Source: an uncultured Oscillospiraceae bacterium (lineage in GTDB: Bacteria; Bacillota; Clostridia; Oscillospirales; Oscillospiraceae). Taken from it: a stretch of DNA of 39,247 nt. A program made the translations under genes and the position numbers. The notes beneath the pieces are model-generated. The model was given only the letters and a program-made list of their open reading frames with translations. It searched no databases and was not told where the DNA came from. Shown in pieces: positions 8,883 to 16,878 of the stretch (position 1 is its first letter; each line of letters opens with the position of its first letter). Location: NCBI GenBank assembly GCA_944385545.1, contig CALWXQ010000012.1, positions 1 to 39,247 of the forward strand, written 5' to 3'.

Positions 8883-9806
8883 TCAAAATAATTCCGGATG
8901 AACCGCTTTTTTCGCAGACACCAGGCGCTCCACGGGGATTTGAGACAGGATCACCGCCGCAAACGCAAGGCAGCAGCCCAAGGATTCCCTTCCGGTCATG
9001 GTTTCCCGCAGCACAAGCCAGCCGCCGATGGCGGCAAACACAGACTCCAGGCTCATAATCAAGGAAGCGGAAGTCGGCTCCAGATCCTTCTGCCCCACGA
9101 TTTGCAAGGTATAGGCCACACCCATGGACAATATGCCCGCGAAGCCCAAAGGAAGCCAGCAGCTTACAATGCTATCCAAACGAACCGTCTCCGTGAGCAG
9201 CATAAACGGCACAGACAGCACCGCCACCACCAGACTCTGCACGCAGTTCAGCCGAAGTCCGTCCAAATCTCCGGCAAGGCTGTCCACACAGTTGATCTGA
9301 ACCGCGAAGGCCAGAGCGCAGCCCATCAGCAGCAAATCGCCGACATTCACACCGGCGGCGCCCACGCCGCACAGCAGATACAGGCCGATCACCGCCAGGA
9401 TCACACTGAACACCGCCGCTTTTCGCAATCTTTGCTTCCGGAACAGGGCGATCACCGGCACCATAACGATATACATGGCGGTGATAAAGCCGGCCTTCCC
9501 CGCGTCTGTATAGACCAAACCGATCTGCTGGAGGCTGGCCGCAACAAACAGCGCGCAACCGCACACAAGCCCTACCCGCCACAGAACTGGATTCATCCAC
9601 TTTTTCACAGATCCCCGGAGACCGCAGGTTCCCAGGTCAAACACCAAGGTGCATAGAACCAGAAACACCACCGCCAGGGCGCAGCGGATCGCTTGAAAGG
9701 TAAACGGGCCTATGAGCTCCATGCCAACGCTCTGGGCAATAAAGGCAAAGCCCCAGATCACCGTTCCCGTCAGGAGCGCGGCGGTTCCTCGAAATTTGCG
9801 TTTCAT
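8883..9806 (-). CDS. EamA/DMT-superfamily transporter
   Basis: A 307-residue membrane protein with about ten hydrophobic helices arranged as two EamA repeats (about 8-145 and 150-290). The first begins with TGTVIWGFAFIAQSVGMELIGP and the second has the family pattern SLESVFAAIGGWLVLRE (about 255-271). The superfamily exports or imports small metabolites such as amino acids or nucleotide precursors; the substrate cannot be read from sequence. It is a single gene, divergent from pepF, and its 3' end abuts the alaS promoter with only 17 nt between. Confidence 0.88.
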   Translation of the reverse strand: MKRKFRGTAALLTGTVIWGFAFIAQSVGMELIGPFTFQAIRCALAVVFLVLCTLVFDLGTCGLRGSVKKWMNPVLWRVGLVCGCALFVAASLQQIGLVYTDAGKAGFITAMYIVMVPVIALFRKQRLRKAAVFSVILAVIGLYLLCGVGAAGVNVGDLLLMGCALAFAVQINCVDSLAGDLDGLRLNCVQSLVVAVLSVPFMLLTETVRLDSIVSCWLPLGFAGILSMGVAYTLQIVGQKDLEPTSASLIMSLESVFAAIGGWLVLRETMTGRESLGCCLAFAAVILSQIPVERLVSAKKAVHPELF

Positions 9807-9824
9807 ATTTCATCACCGGTTGCT

Positions 9825-9853
9825 ACTGTACCACATTTTCGGGAAGTTCGCAA
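9825..9853 (-). promoter_or_regulatory. Promoter for the EamA transporter
   Basis: -35 TTGCGA (9853-9848), 17-nt spacer, -10 TACAGT (9830-9825). The start site is near 9818, giving a very short leader. Confidence 0.6.
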
Positions 9854-9859
9854 GTGGCA

Positions 9860-9887
9860 TTGCTTTTTTTTTGCCATGTGGTATAAT
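9860..9887 (+). promoter_or_regulatory. pepF promoter
   Basis: -35 TTGCTT (9860-9865), 16-nt spacer, -10 TATAAT (9882-9887). It lies back to back with the EamA promoter. The roughly 90-nt leader contains a hairpin with arms GCCGCGG (9921-9927) and CCGCGGC (9951-9957) upstream of the ribosome site. Confidence 0.65.
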
Positions 9888-9986
9888 TGGTGCAATGGGT
9901 TATGATACCACTGTCCTTACGCCGCGGTTGCTCTCCCACAGGGCATAGCGCCGCGGCCCCCAGCATAACAATTCAGGAGGTAACAC

Positions 9987-11792
9987 ATGGAAACCATAGC
10001 GAAGATCAAATCCAGAGACGAGATTCAACAGCAGGACAAATGGGCCATTGAGGATCTGTATGCCAGCGACGAAGCCTGGGAACAGGAGCTTCAGACCCTG
10101 GCGGAGGATCAGACCTGTCTGTCCTCCTACGCGGGACGGCTTGGGGAAAGCGGCCAGACGCTGTGCGACTATCTGACCAGAATGGAGCAGGTTCATGCCA
10201 AGGCTGAGCTTTTGGGCAACTACTGTATGCGCAAATCTGACGAGGATACCCGCGACTCCGTGTATCAGGCCATGACCGGCAAATTTATGGGCGTCATGGT
10301 AACTCTGAACGCCGCATGCAGCTTCGACACTCCTGAGATCATGGAGATCCCCGACGAAACGTTGGACGCGTTCTATTCCGCCTGTCCCCAGCTGGAGCGT
10401 TTCCGCCGGTATCTGAAGGATGTGCGCCGCAGAAAGGCCCATTCTCTGTCCGCCGCCGAGGAAAAGCTCCTGGCCGCCGCCGGAGAAATGGCCCAGGCGC
10501 CGGACACCATCTACAGTTCCTTCGCCGATGCGGATCTGAAGTTTGAAGACGCGGTAGACGCCCAAGGCAATGCCCATCCCGTTTCTCAGGGCACCTTTGT
10601 CAGCCTGGAGGAAAGTACCGACCGGGTGCTGCGCAAAAGTGCCTATGAAAAGCTGTATAATGGCTTTGACCATTACCGCAACACCGCCGCTGCCATTCTG
10701 AACGCTCAGAACAAACAGCTGAAATTCTTTGCCGACGCCCGGAAGTACCCCAGCGCCCTGGAGGCCTCCCTGGACGCCACCAATGTCCCCGTATCCGTAT
10801 ATGATAATCTCATCGAGGCAGTCCACCGGAATCTGGATAAGATGCACCGCTATGTCCGCCTGCGCAAAAAGCTGCTGGGCGTGGAGGAGCTGCACTTCTA
10901 CGACATCTATACGCCCTTGGTGCCGGATGTGGATCGCCGCATTCCCTTTGACCAGGCCAAGCAGACCGTTTACGACGCGCTGCATCCCTTGGGAGATACC
11001 TACCGGGCCATTTTGAAGGACGGATTTGACAACCGCTGGATCGACGTATATCAAAATGTCGGCAAGCGCAGCGGCGCTTATTCCGCAGGCACCGCCGTTC
11101 ACCCCTATGTTCTGCTGAATTATACCGGCACGCTGGACAGCCAGTTCACCCTTGCCCATGAAATGGGTCATGCGCTGCATTCCTACCTGTCCAACAAGCA
11201 TCAGAATCCCATCGACTCCGACTATGTGATCTTCGTGGCGGAGGTGGCTTCCACCTGCAATGAAGCGCTGCTGATGGAATACCTGCTGGGGAAAACCACC
11301 GGCAAGAAGGAGCGCGCCTACCTGATCAACCACTTCCTGGATCAGTTCAAGGGAACCATCTACCGCCAGACCATGTTCGCCGAATTTGAACGGAATATCG
11401 GCCGCATGACCGCCCAGGGGCAGACCCTGACTCCCGAAGTTCTTTGCCAGGAGTATCGGCGTCTGAACCAGGAATACTACGGGCCTGATATGGTGGTGGA
11501 CGACCACATTGCCATGGAGTGGGCAAGGATCCCCCACTTCTACTACAATTACTACGTCTTCCAGTACGCCACCGGCTATTCCGCCGCCATCGCGCTTTCC
11601 CGCAAGATCCTGGCCGAAGGTGAAAGTGCTGTGAAGGACTATCTGGGCTTCCTGTCCGGCGGCTGCTCCAAGTCCCCCATCGATCTGCTCAAGGGCGCCG
11701 GCGTGGATATGACCAGCCCCGAGCCTGTGGAGCAAGCCCTTGCCCTGTTCGGACAGCTGCTGGACGAGATGGAAGCGCTGACCCAGGAGTAA
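9987..11792 (+). CDS. pepF: Oligoendopeptidase F (M3 metallopeptidase)
   Basis: A cytosolic zinc peptidase that cleaves short peptides of roughly 7-17 residues. The 601-residue length is typical of the M3B family. The active site is HEMGH (His391, Glu392, His395) in TLAHEMGHALHSY, and the third zinc ligand is expected in EVASTCNEALL about 25 residues later. The helical N-terminal domain (about 1-200) and the conserved C-terminal YYNYYVFQYATGYSAA stretch (about 515-530) fit the family. CAGGAGGT stands 8-9 nt before the ATG. The gene has its own promoter and is followed after 3 nt by a small gene. Confidence 0.95.
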   Translation: METIAKIKSRDEIQQQDKWAIEDLYASDEAWEQELQTLAEDQTCLSSYAGRLGESGQTLCDYLTRMEQVHAKAELLGNYCMRKSDEDTRDSVYQAMTGKFMGVMVTLNAACSFDTPEIMEIPDETLDAFYSACPQLERFRRYLKDVRRRKAHSLSAAEEKLLAAAGEMAQAPDTIYSSFADADLKFEDAVDAQGNAHPVSQGTFVSLEESTDRVLRKSAYEKLYNGFDHYRNTAAAILNAQNKQLKFFADARKYPSALEASLDATNVPVSVYDNLIEAVHRNLDKMHRYVRLRKKLLGVEELHFYDIYTPLVPDVDRRIPFDQAKQTVYDALHPLGDTYRAILKDGFDNRWIDVYQNVGKRSGAYSAGTAVHPYVLLNYTGTLDSQFTLAHEMGHALHSYLSNKHQNPIDSDYVIFVAEVASTCNEALLMEYLLGKTTGKKERAYLINHFLDQFKGTIYRQTMFAEFERNIGRMTAQGQTLTPEVLCQEYRRLNQEYYGPDMVVDDHIAMEWARIPHFYYNYYVFQYATGYSAAIALSRKILAEGESAVKDYLGFLSGGCSKSPIDLLKGAGVDMTSPEPVEQALALFGQLLDEMEALTQE

Positions 11793-11795
11793 GCC

Positions 11796-12062
11796 ATGGC
11801 TGAGCTGTTCCTGCCCACCCTGCACACCTTTGCCATGGACAACATCTTCACCGGCTCCCTGGGGAAACTGCGGTTCCGGGCAAAGCCAAAAGTGGTAATG
11901 GCAACCTCCAAAGAGGTGGACTTTGCGCAAAGCTCCATTTTCGTGGAATACTGGCACGGCCCGTTCTGCTACGAAAAGAGCGCCATGGAGGGTGAAGCGA
12001 CCTTTCCCATGTCTGAGGAAGGCCGGGAAGCCATGCGCCAATGGCTGCTTGACAAGATCTGA
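11796..12062 (+). CDS. Small protein of unknown function translated with pepF
   Basis: An 88-residue soluble protein, not recognised. Its ATG is 3 nt after the pepF stop and its ribosome site AGGAG is inside the last pepF codons, so the two are almost certainly co-translated. The sequence has no signal peptide or membrane segment. It is rich in aromatic residues (FVEYWHGPFCYEK, about residues 49-61) and ends in a predicted amphipathic helix (SEEGREAMRQWLLDKI). A bidirectional-looking terminator follows 17 nt after its stop. A role as partner of the peptidase is only suggested by coupling. Confidence 0.8.
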   Translation: MAELFLPTLHTFAMDNIFTGSLGKLRFRAKPKVVMATSKEVDFAQSSIFVEYWHGPFCYEKSAMEGEATFPMSEEGREAMRQWLLDKI

Positions 12063-12079
12063 TCCCCAAACCAATTTCA

Positions 12080-12109
12080 AAAGGCCGCCCTCCGGATCGA
12101 GGGCGGCCT
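12080..12109 (+). terminator. Terminator hairpin, left copy of a 30-bp direct repeat
   Basis: Arms AGGCCGCCCTC and GAGGGCGGCCT around a CGGATC loop, 17 nt after the stop of the small pepF partner. The identical 30 bp recur at 12313-12342. This left copy lacks the T tract that follows the right copy, as if the right half had been displaced. Confidence 0.8.
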
Positions 12110-12312
12110 CAGACCGTCGAAAAAGCTTCGCAGAATTTGCCGCTGCAGCGGCAAATCAAATTTGAATCATTTTCCGCTGGGGCGTGTACCTGGCGGAAAA
12201 TACCTATCAGGCTGCTTTTTGTGCGAGTTGTGCGCCGTAGGCGCACAAGGAGTGCGCGCAGCAGACTGCAAAAATCTGTCGGAAAGTCCCGAAGGGGATT
12301 TTCGACAGCCAG
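12110..12312. repeat. 203-bp hairpin-array element between two copies of a terminator
   Basis: A non-coding segment built from four stem-loops: a perfect 22-bp palindrome (12135-12156), ATTTTCCGC/GCGGAAAAT (12169-12177 with 12193-12201), TTGTGCGCC/GGCGCACAA (12228-12236 with 12240-12248), and CTGTCG.../...CGACAG (12276-12308). Its ends carry GTCGAAAA and TTTTCGAC, like short terminal inverted repeats. A second copy fills the window start. No open frame or transposase is present, so a MITE-like or REP-like element is the best description. Confidence 0.85.
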
Positions 12313-12346
12313 AAAGGCCGCCCTCCGGATCGAGGGCGGCCTTTTC
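12313..12346. terminator. Terminator hairpin, right copy of the 30-bp repeat
   Basis: The same hairpin as 12080-12109, here followed by TTTT on the plus strand, with CTTTC following on the minus strand. It separates the convergent pepF unit and GH3 gene and can serve both. Confidence 0.75.
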
Positions 12347-12391
12347 ACGCAATTGCGCAGCCGTTGGGAAACGAGGAGAATCTGCCCGCCA

Positions 12392-14863
12392 TCAGCCGAT
12401 GAACTCCCGCTGGGTAGCGCTGTCCAGGATGGCGCGGATCACATTGGCGCAGCAGCGGCGGACGTCAGTCTGTTGGATCTTCCCGGATTTGACGCCTTCC
12501 AGGATCTCCTTCCTGCAATGGCCGCTGCCTGGCATAATCAGGTCGTTCCCCGCCGCCATTGCCAAAGCATTGTCTCCCTGTCCCTTATTTGTGGAGAACC
12601 AGTCGGTCATCACCACTCCGTCAAATCCCCACTCACAGCGCAGAACCTTGGTGCAAAGATCATAGCTGTTGGCGGTATACGTCCCATTGACCTGGTTGTA
12701 AGACGTCATAATACTCTTTGCCCCGCCCTCCCGGACGCAGATTTCAAAGGCACGCAGATAGATCTCCCGCAAGGCGCGCTGGGTAAGATTGCTGGAGACA
12801 TAGTTGCGGTTATCCTCCTGGTTGTTGCAGGCAAAGTGCTTGACGGTAACATAGAATCCCTCCTCCTGCTGAACGCCCCGGGTAATGGCGGCAGCCATGG
12901 CGCCGGTCAGCTTCGGATCCTCGGAGAAGTACTCAAAATTCCGTCCGCACAGGGGATTGCGGTGGATGTTGACCGCCGGCGCCAGCCAGAAGGTGCATCC
13001 ATATTCCTTCATTTCCCGATAAACGGCCCGGCCGATTTCGTACATCAAATCCGTGTTCCAGGTCTGCGCCAAGGCATTGGCCACCGGGAACGCCGTGGTG
13101 TACTGATAAAGCAGCGTACCCTTTTCGGGGTCGCCGGTAACCAGCTTCTTTACAAACCCGGGCAGGGCGTCAAAGAAGGACATGGCCATCTCCACCGGCT
13201 TGACGTTCCCCTTCTTGTCCACAGCAGACCGCTTCTGGATCCGAAGTCCCGCAGGGCCGTCGCACAAGGCCACATTGGCAAGACCGCGATCCCAGAATTT
13301 CGAAGTGGTATTTCCCACAGATCCCGGAAGGTTGAACCGGGTTTCCCCGCCGAACATCCCCTTGCCCACAACAATATCGGTCATTTCCTCCAGGGACAAT
13401 GTTTCCAGGAAGCGGCTTACGTCCGGATCCTCCCGGATCCGGGGCGTTTGATAGACGTAGGTCACCGTTTCCATGGCAGCCGGCTCCAATTCCAAATGGG
13501 GCAGTCCGGCGGGAATGGCCTCATTCCCCCGGCGGTTGGCTTTCAGTACGTCGATGCTCTCCCGAGGCGTACAGACAGCCTCATGAACCGAAACCGTCAA
13601 AAGCGCCGGCACATGGATAACGCCCACCGGAATGGTATTCCGGGAGCAATTGCCCAGGCGAAGAACGTAGTCTCCCGGCTCCAGAACATACCGGTTATCC
13701 GATTCCCGATAGCTTGCCAGCTGCCGCATGTCGAAGGTCAGTTCCAGGGTCTGCCGCTGGCCGGGGGACAGCTCCCCGGTCTTGCCAAACGCCGCAAGGG
13801 ACTGATACTCCTTGTCAAGCTCGCCGTCCGGCGCCGAGACATAGATCTGGACAACCTCTTTTCCGGAATAGGTTTTCCCGGTGTTCTCCACAGCGGCCTT
13901 CACCGTGATCTTGCCGGCGTCAATGGAAACGCCTCCGGACAGGATCTCAAATGTGGTGTAACTCAAGCCGAAGCCAAAGGGAAATGCAGGCTCTACGCCA
14001 AAGCTGTCAAAATACCGGTAGCCCACATAGATGCCTTCTTTATAGCATTCCTCCTTCAGGTTTCCGTTCAGATAGCTGTACTCCTGGGCGAAGGGAATGT
14101 CATCATAGGCCTTGGCCCAGGTGTCCGTCAGTTTGCCGGAAGGCGTCACAACGCCGCTGAGCATATCCGCGAAGGCATTGCCTCCCTGGCTGCCCAGCTG
14201 ACACAGATACACCATGGCGCCCACCTTAGGGATCTGATCCAGGAAGGACATATCCATGGAAGATCCGCAGTTGATCGCCAGCACAAAGTGCTGATAGTTT
14301 TCCGCGCAAGCGGCAATGGCCGCAATTTCCTCGTCGGTGAGGAACAGATCCCCCTTCTCCGCGCGGCGGTCGCCGCCCTCCCCTGCCTGACGGCTCAGGA
14401 CGTAGACGCAGGCGTCGGTATCGCTGTCCAGGATGTCCTGCCGGGTAATGGGGCGTCCGCAGGGAGCGCGGAAATTCTCCAGGAGCATCTGCATAATGGA
14501 AGAGGGCTGAAACAGCTTGATCCGTTTCTTCTTCTCCTGCTTGTAGGCTTCCTCCGCTTGCGAATAGATCTTCCTGTAATCCCCCAGCCACTTTTGGGTG
14601 GTGACCTCAAAGCCGCGGTTTTCCAGCCCCTCCAGGATGGTCACGGAGTGGCGCTCGTTGACCTCGCCGGAGCCTGTGCCGCCCTTGATGGTGTGGGTGG
14701 CGCCGGGGCCGTACAGGGCGATCTTCTTCGTGGCAAAGGGCAGGGTGCCGTCATTTTTCAGCAAAACCATGGCCTCACAGGCCGCCCGATAGGCAACGGC
14801 CTGATTGTCCAACTCCCGCTGGGTCACTTCATCGGTGTAGCTGGCTTTTGTCAGTAGTTTCAT
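12392..14863 (-). CDS. Glycoside hydrolase family 3 with permuted domain order (beta-glucosidase-like)
   Basis: An 823-residue protein with GH3 domains in reversed order. The alpha/beta sandwich domain comes first (about 25-300; MVLLKNDGTLPF at 32-43, GFGLSYT at 297-303), then the fibronectin III-like domain (about 318-415; VVQIYVSAPDG), then the catalytic barrel (about 490-823). In the barrel, KHFACNNQE and GFDGVVMTDW are seen; the latter places the nucleophile at Asp754. Permuted GH3 enzymes are known from rumen and gut Clostridia such as Ruminococcus and Butyrivibrio. No signal peptide is visible, so it probably hydrolyses imported beta-glucosides or similar oligosaccharides in the cytosol. 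Exact substrate is unknown. The gene stands alone, with a probable -10 at 14898-14893 and GGAGG before the ATG. Confidence 0.92.
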   Translation of the reverse strand: MKLLTKASYTDEVTQRELDNQAVAYRAACEAMVLLKNDGTLPFATKKIALYGPGATHTIKGGTGSGEVNERHSVTILEGLENRGFEVTTQKWLGDYRKIYSQAEEAYKQEKKKRIKLFQPSSIMQMLLENFRAPCGRPITRQDILDSDTDACVYVLSRQAGEGGDRRAEKGDLFLTDEEIAAIAACAENYQHFVLAINCGSSMDMSFLDQIPKVGAMVYLCQLGSQGGNAFADMLSGVVTPSGKLTDTWAKAYDDIPFAQEYSYLNGNLKEECYKEGIYVGYRYFDSFGVEPAFPFGFGLSYTTFEILSGGVSIDAGKITVKAAVENTGKTYSGKEVVQIYVSAPDGELDKEYQSLAAFGKTGELSPGQRQTLELTFDMRQLASYRESDNRYVLEPGDYVLRLGNCSRNTIPVGVIHVPALLTVSVHEAVCTPRESIDVLKANRRGNEAIPAGLPHLELEPAAMETVTYVYQTPRIREDPDVSRFLETLSLEEMTDIVVGKGMFGGETRFNLPGSVGNTTSKFWDRGLANVALCDGPAGLRIQKRSAVDKKGNVKPVEMAMSFFDALPGFVKKLVTGDPEKGTLLYQYTTAFPVANALAQTWNTDLMYEIGRAVYREMKEYGCTFWLAPAVNIHRNPLCGRNFEYFSEDPKLTGAMAAAITRGVQQEEGFYVTVKHFACNNQEDNRNYVSSNLTQRALREIYLRAFEICVREGGAKSIMTSYNQVNGTYTANSYDLCTKVLRCEWGFDGVVMTDWFSTNKGQGDNALAMAAGNDLIMPGSGHCRKEILEGVKSGKIQQTDVRRCCANVIRAILDSATQREFIG

Positions 14864-14892
14864 ATTTTAACGCCTCCACAATGATTTTCCTT

Positions 14893-14898
14893 ATTATA
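14893..14898 (-). promoter_or_regulatory. Probable -10 box of the GH3 gene
   Basis: TATAAT on the minus strand, about 30 nt before the start codon. No good -35 is visible at the usual distance, so an activator may be needed. Confidence 0.45.
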
Positions 14899-14986
14899 CC
14901 GAATTTTTCTAGATTTTACTATCTGCCATATCTCCCAAAAATCGCGCATGCATTTTGAGCCTCATAACAAGTTCCGGAACCGGCAG

Positions 14987-15020
14987 AAAAAAAACGGGGC
15001 TTCGAACTACCGAAGCCCCG
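14987..15020 (-). terminator. Intrinsic terminator of the queA-tgt-yajC unit
   Basis: Stem CGGGGCTTCG/CGAAGCCCCG followed by eight T on the minus strand, 8 nt after the yajC stop. Confidence 0.9.
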
Positions 15021-15028
15021 GGGGAAAC

Positions 15029-15415
15029 TCAATCCTTATTGGTTTTTTCCGCCTTCTTGGCAGCTTTGGCCTTGGCCTTGGCCTCCTGGGCCTTCTTGGC
15101 TTCCGCCTTGGCGGCCTCGGAAGCGGTCTCATTGGAGGAAATGGCCCACTTCTCCACTTCGATCCGCACCTGATCCGCACCGGTTTCAATCACGATGCGG
15201 TTTTCCTTGACGTTGACCACCGTACCAACGATGCCGCCGATGGTGATGATCTTATCGCCGGTTTTCACAGAGGAGCGCATCTGCTCAGCTTCCTTCTTGC
15301 GCTTGTTCTCGGGACGGATCAGCATGAAGTAGAAAATGGCCAGCATGACCACCAGCATGATCATAGTGCTGCCCATGCCGGCAGCACCGCTGACTTCGGT
15401 GAGAAAATTCTGCAT
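15029..15415 (-). CDS. yajC: Preprotein translocase subunit YajC
   Basis: A single-pass membrane protein of 128 residues that accompanies SecDF at the Sec translocase. One hydrophobic helix (about 17-35; MIMLVVMLAIFYFMLI) is followed by the family signature RPENKRKKEAEQM and the soluble SH3-like part VKTGDKIITIGGIVGTV. The C-terminal tail (about 100-128) is a low-complexity Ala/Lys/Glu helix, longer than in many homologues. The tgt-yajC adjacency is common in bacteria and supports the call. It has AAGGAG upstream and a promoter of its own in the gap behind tgt. Confidence 0.95.
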   Translation of the reverse strand: MQNFLTEVSGAAGMGSTMIMLVVMLAIFYFMLIRPENKRKKEAEQMRSSVKTGDKIITIGGIVGTVVNVKENRIVIETGADQVRIEVEKWAISSNETASEAAKAEAKKAQEAKAKAKAAKKAEKTNKD

Positions 15416-15449
15416 TGGGAAAAACTCCTTCTCGTATAATGTCTTGTAT

Positions 15450-15477
15450 ATTATAGCATTCCTTGTGCAAATTGCAA
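15450..15477 (-). promoter_or_regulatory. Probable yajC promoter
   Basis: -35 TTGCAA (15477-15472), 16-nt spacer, -10 TATAAT (15455-15450) in the tgt-yajC gap, allowing yajC expression apart from queA-tgt. Confidence 0.6.
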
Positions 15478-15484
15478 GGGCAAA

Positions 15485-16615
15485 TTACAGCCTGCGCGCC
15501 AATTTTTCGGAATATTCCCGTCGGAACGCGTCAAAACGCCCTTCATCCAGGGCATCCCGAATCCGTTTCATCAAATCGTTATAGAAATACAGATTGTGCA
15601 TCACCGAAAGCCGCATGGCAAGCATTTCCTCCGCGACGAACAAATGGCGGATATACGCCCGGCTGTAGCGGCGGCACACAGGGCAGCCGCATTGGGGATC
15701 AATGGGGCTTTCATCTAGCTGATATTTGGCATTTTTCAGATTGATGGCGCCTTCCCATGTAAACAGCCGGGCGTGCCGGGCATTCCGGGCGGGCATCACG
15801 CAGTCAAAGAAATCCACCCCCCGGGCCACAGCCTCGATGATATTGGTCGGCGTACCGACGCCCATGAGGTAGCGGGTCTTATCCCCGGGCATATGGGGTT
15901 CTACCGCCTCGATGATGTCGTACATTTCCTGGGCGGTCTCCCCTACCGCCAAGCCGCCGATGGCATAGCCGGGAAGATCCAGCTCCGCGATCCGCTTCAT
16001 GTGATCCACACGGATGTCCGGATAGGTCCCTCCCTGATTGATGCCCCAGAGCATTTGCCGGGGATTCACCGTGTCCGGCAGCGCGTTGAGTCGGGCGTTT
16101 TCCGCCTTGCAGCGCTCCAGCCACCGGTAGGTTCTGTCCACGCTTTTCAGGACGTAGTCCCGGGGCGCGGGATTTTCAATGCACTCGTCGAAGGCCATGC
16201 AGATGTCGCTGCCCAAATTGGACTGAATCTGCATGCTCTCCTCCGGCCCCATAAAGATCTTCCGCCCGTCAATGTGGGAAGAAAAATACACCCCCTCCTC
16301 CTTGATCTTGCGCAAGGAGGACAGGCTGAACACCTGAAAGCCGCCGGAATCCGTAAGGATTGGCCCATCCCAGGTCATAAATTTATGAAGGCCTCCCAAT
16401 TGACGTACCACCTTGTCAGTAGGCCGCAGATGCAGGTGGTAGGTATTGGACAGCTCCACCTGACAGCCAATGGTTTTCAGATCCTCCGCGCTGAGCGCGC
16501 CTTTAATGGCCCCCTGGGTGCCCACATTCATAAACACCGGGGTCTGCACCGTCCCGTGGGCGCAGGTAAATTCGCCGCGGCGGGCCTTTCCTTCTGTTTT
16601 TTTCAGTTCAAACAT
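15485..16615 (-). CDS. tgt: tRNA-guanine transglycosylase
   Basis: Exchanges guanine 34 for the queuosine precursor preQ1 in tRNAs with GUN anticodons. The 376-residue protein has the catalytic Asp89 in LTDSGGFQVFSL, the substrate-pocket GGLAVGE, the second conserved Asp in DCVMPARNARHA, and zinc ligands Cys309, Cys311, Cys314 and His340 in CGCPVC...MHN. All key residues are present. It is followed by yajC and preceded, after a 263-nt gap, by queA, which acts on its product. AGAGAGG stands upstream of the ATG. Confidence 0.96.
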   Translation of the reverse strand: MFELKKTEGKARRGEFTCAHGTVQTPVFMNVGTQGAIKGALSAEDLKTIGCQVELSNTYHLHLRPTDKVVRQLGGLHKFMTWDGPILTDSGGFQVFSLSSLRKIKEEGVYFSSHIDGRKIFMGPEESMQIQSNLGSDICMAFDECIENPAPRDYVLKSVDRTYRWLERCKAENARLNALPDTVNPRQMLWGINQGGTYPDIRVDHMKRIAELDLPGYAIGGLAVGETAQEMYDIIEAVEPHMPGDKTRYLMGVGTPTNIIEAVARGVDFFDCVMPARNARHARLFTWEGAINLKNAKYQLDESPIDPQCGCPVCRRYSRAYIRHLFVAEEMLAMRLSVMHNLYFYNDLMKRIRDALDEGRFDAFRREYSEKLARRL

Positions 16616-16878
16616 ACTGACCTCTCTTTATCCGGATTTTGCGGGATATACAGTTTGGTGCCCAAACGTGCTTGGAATTTGCTCTCTTTGAAAAACCAAA
16701 GCCACCGTCGGGCACGAGCATGGATTCATGAGGGCGCCAACCGCCATCTGCCCAACGCCATCCATCCGGGCATATTCGGAAACGTCTTCCGGATCGTTCC
16801 CGTTCCAGGGACGGAGAATCCTCCGTTGGGTCTGCAGAGCAGCCGCGCTCAAATAGACGCGTACCTCAGACTGCCTCC
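16616..16878. other. Intergenic stretch between queA and tgt
   Basis: This 263-nt gap is unusual inside a same-strand pathway pair. A minus-strand open frame covers it, preceded by AAGGAGG at the queA end and stopping just before the tgt ribosome site. It lacks a well-placed standard start, and the encoded sequence resembles nothing I know. No terminator or clear promoter was seen. Confidence 0.4.

Noticed and set aside
12110-12312. CRISPR-like array
   Set aside because: Only two copies of the 30-bp repeat with a 203-bp interval that is itself palindromic. No regular spacer pattern and no cas genes.
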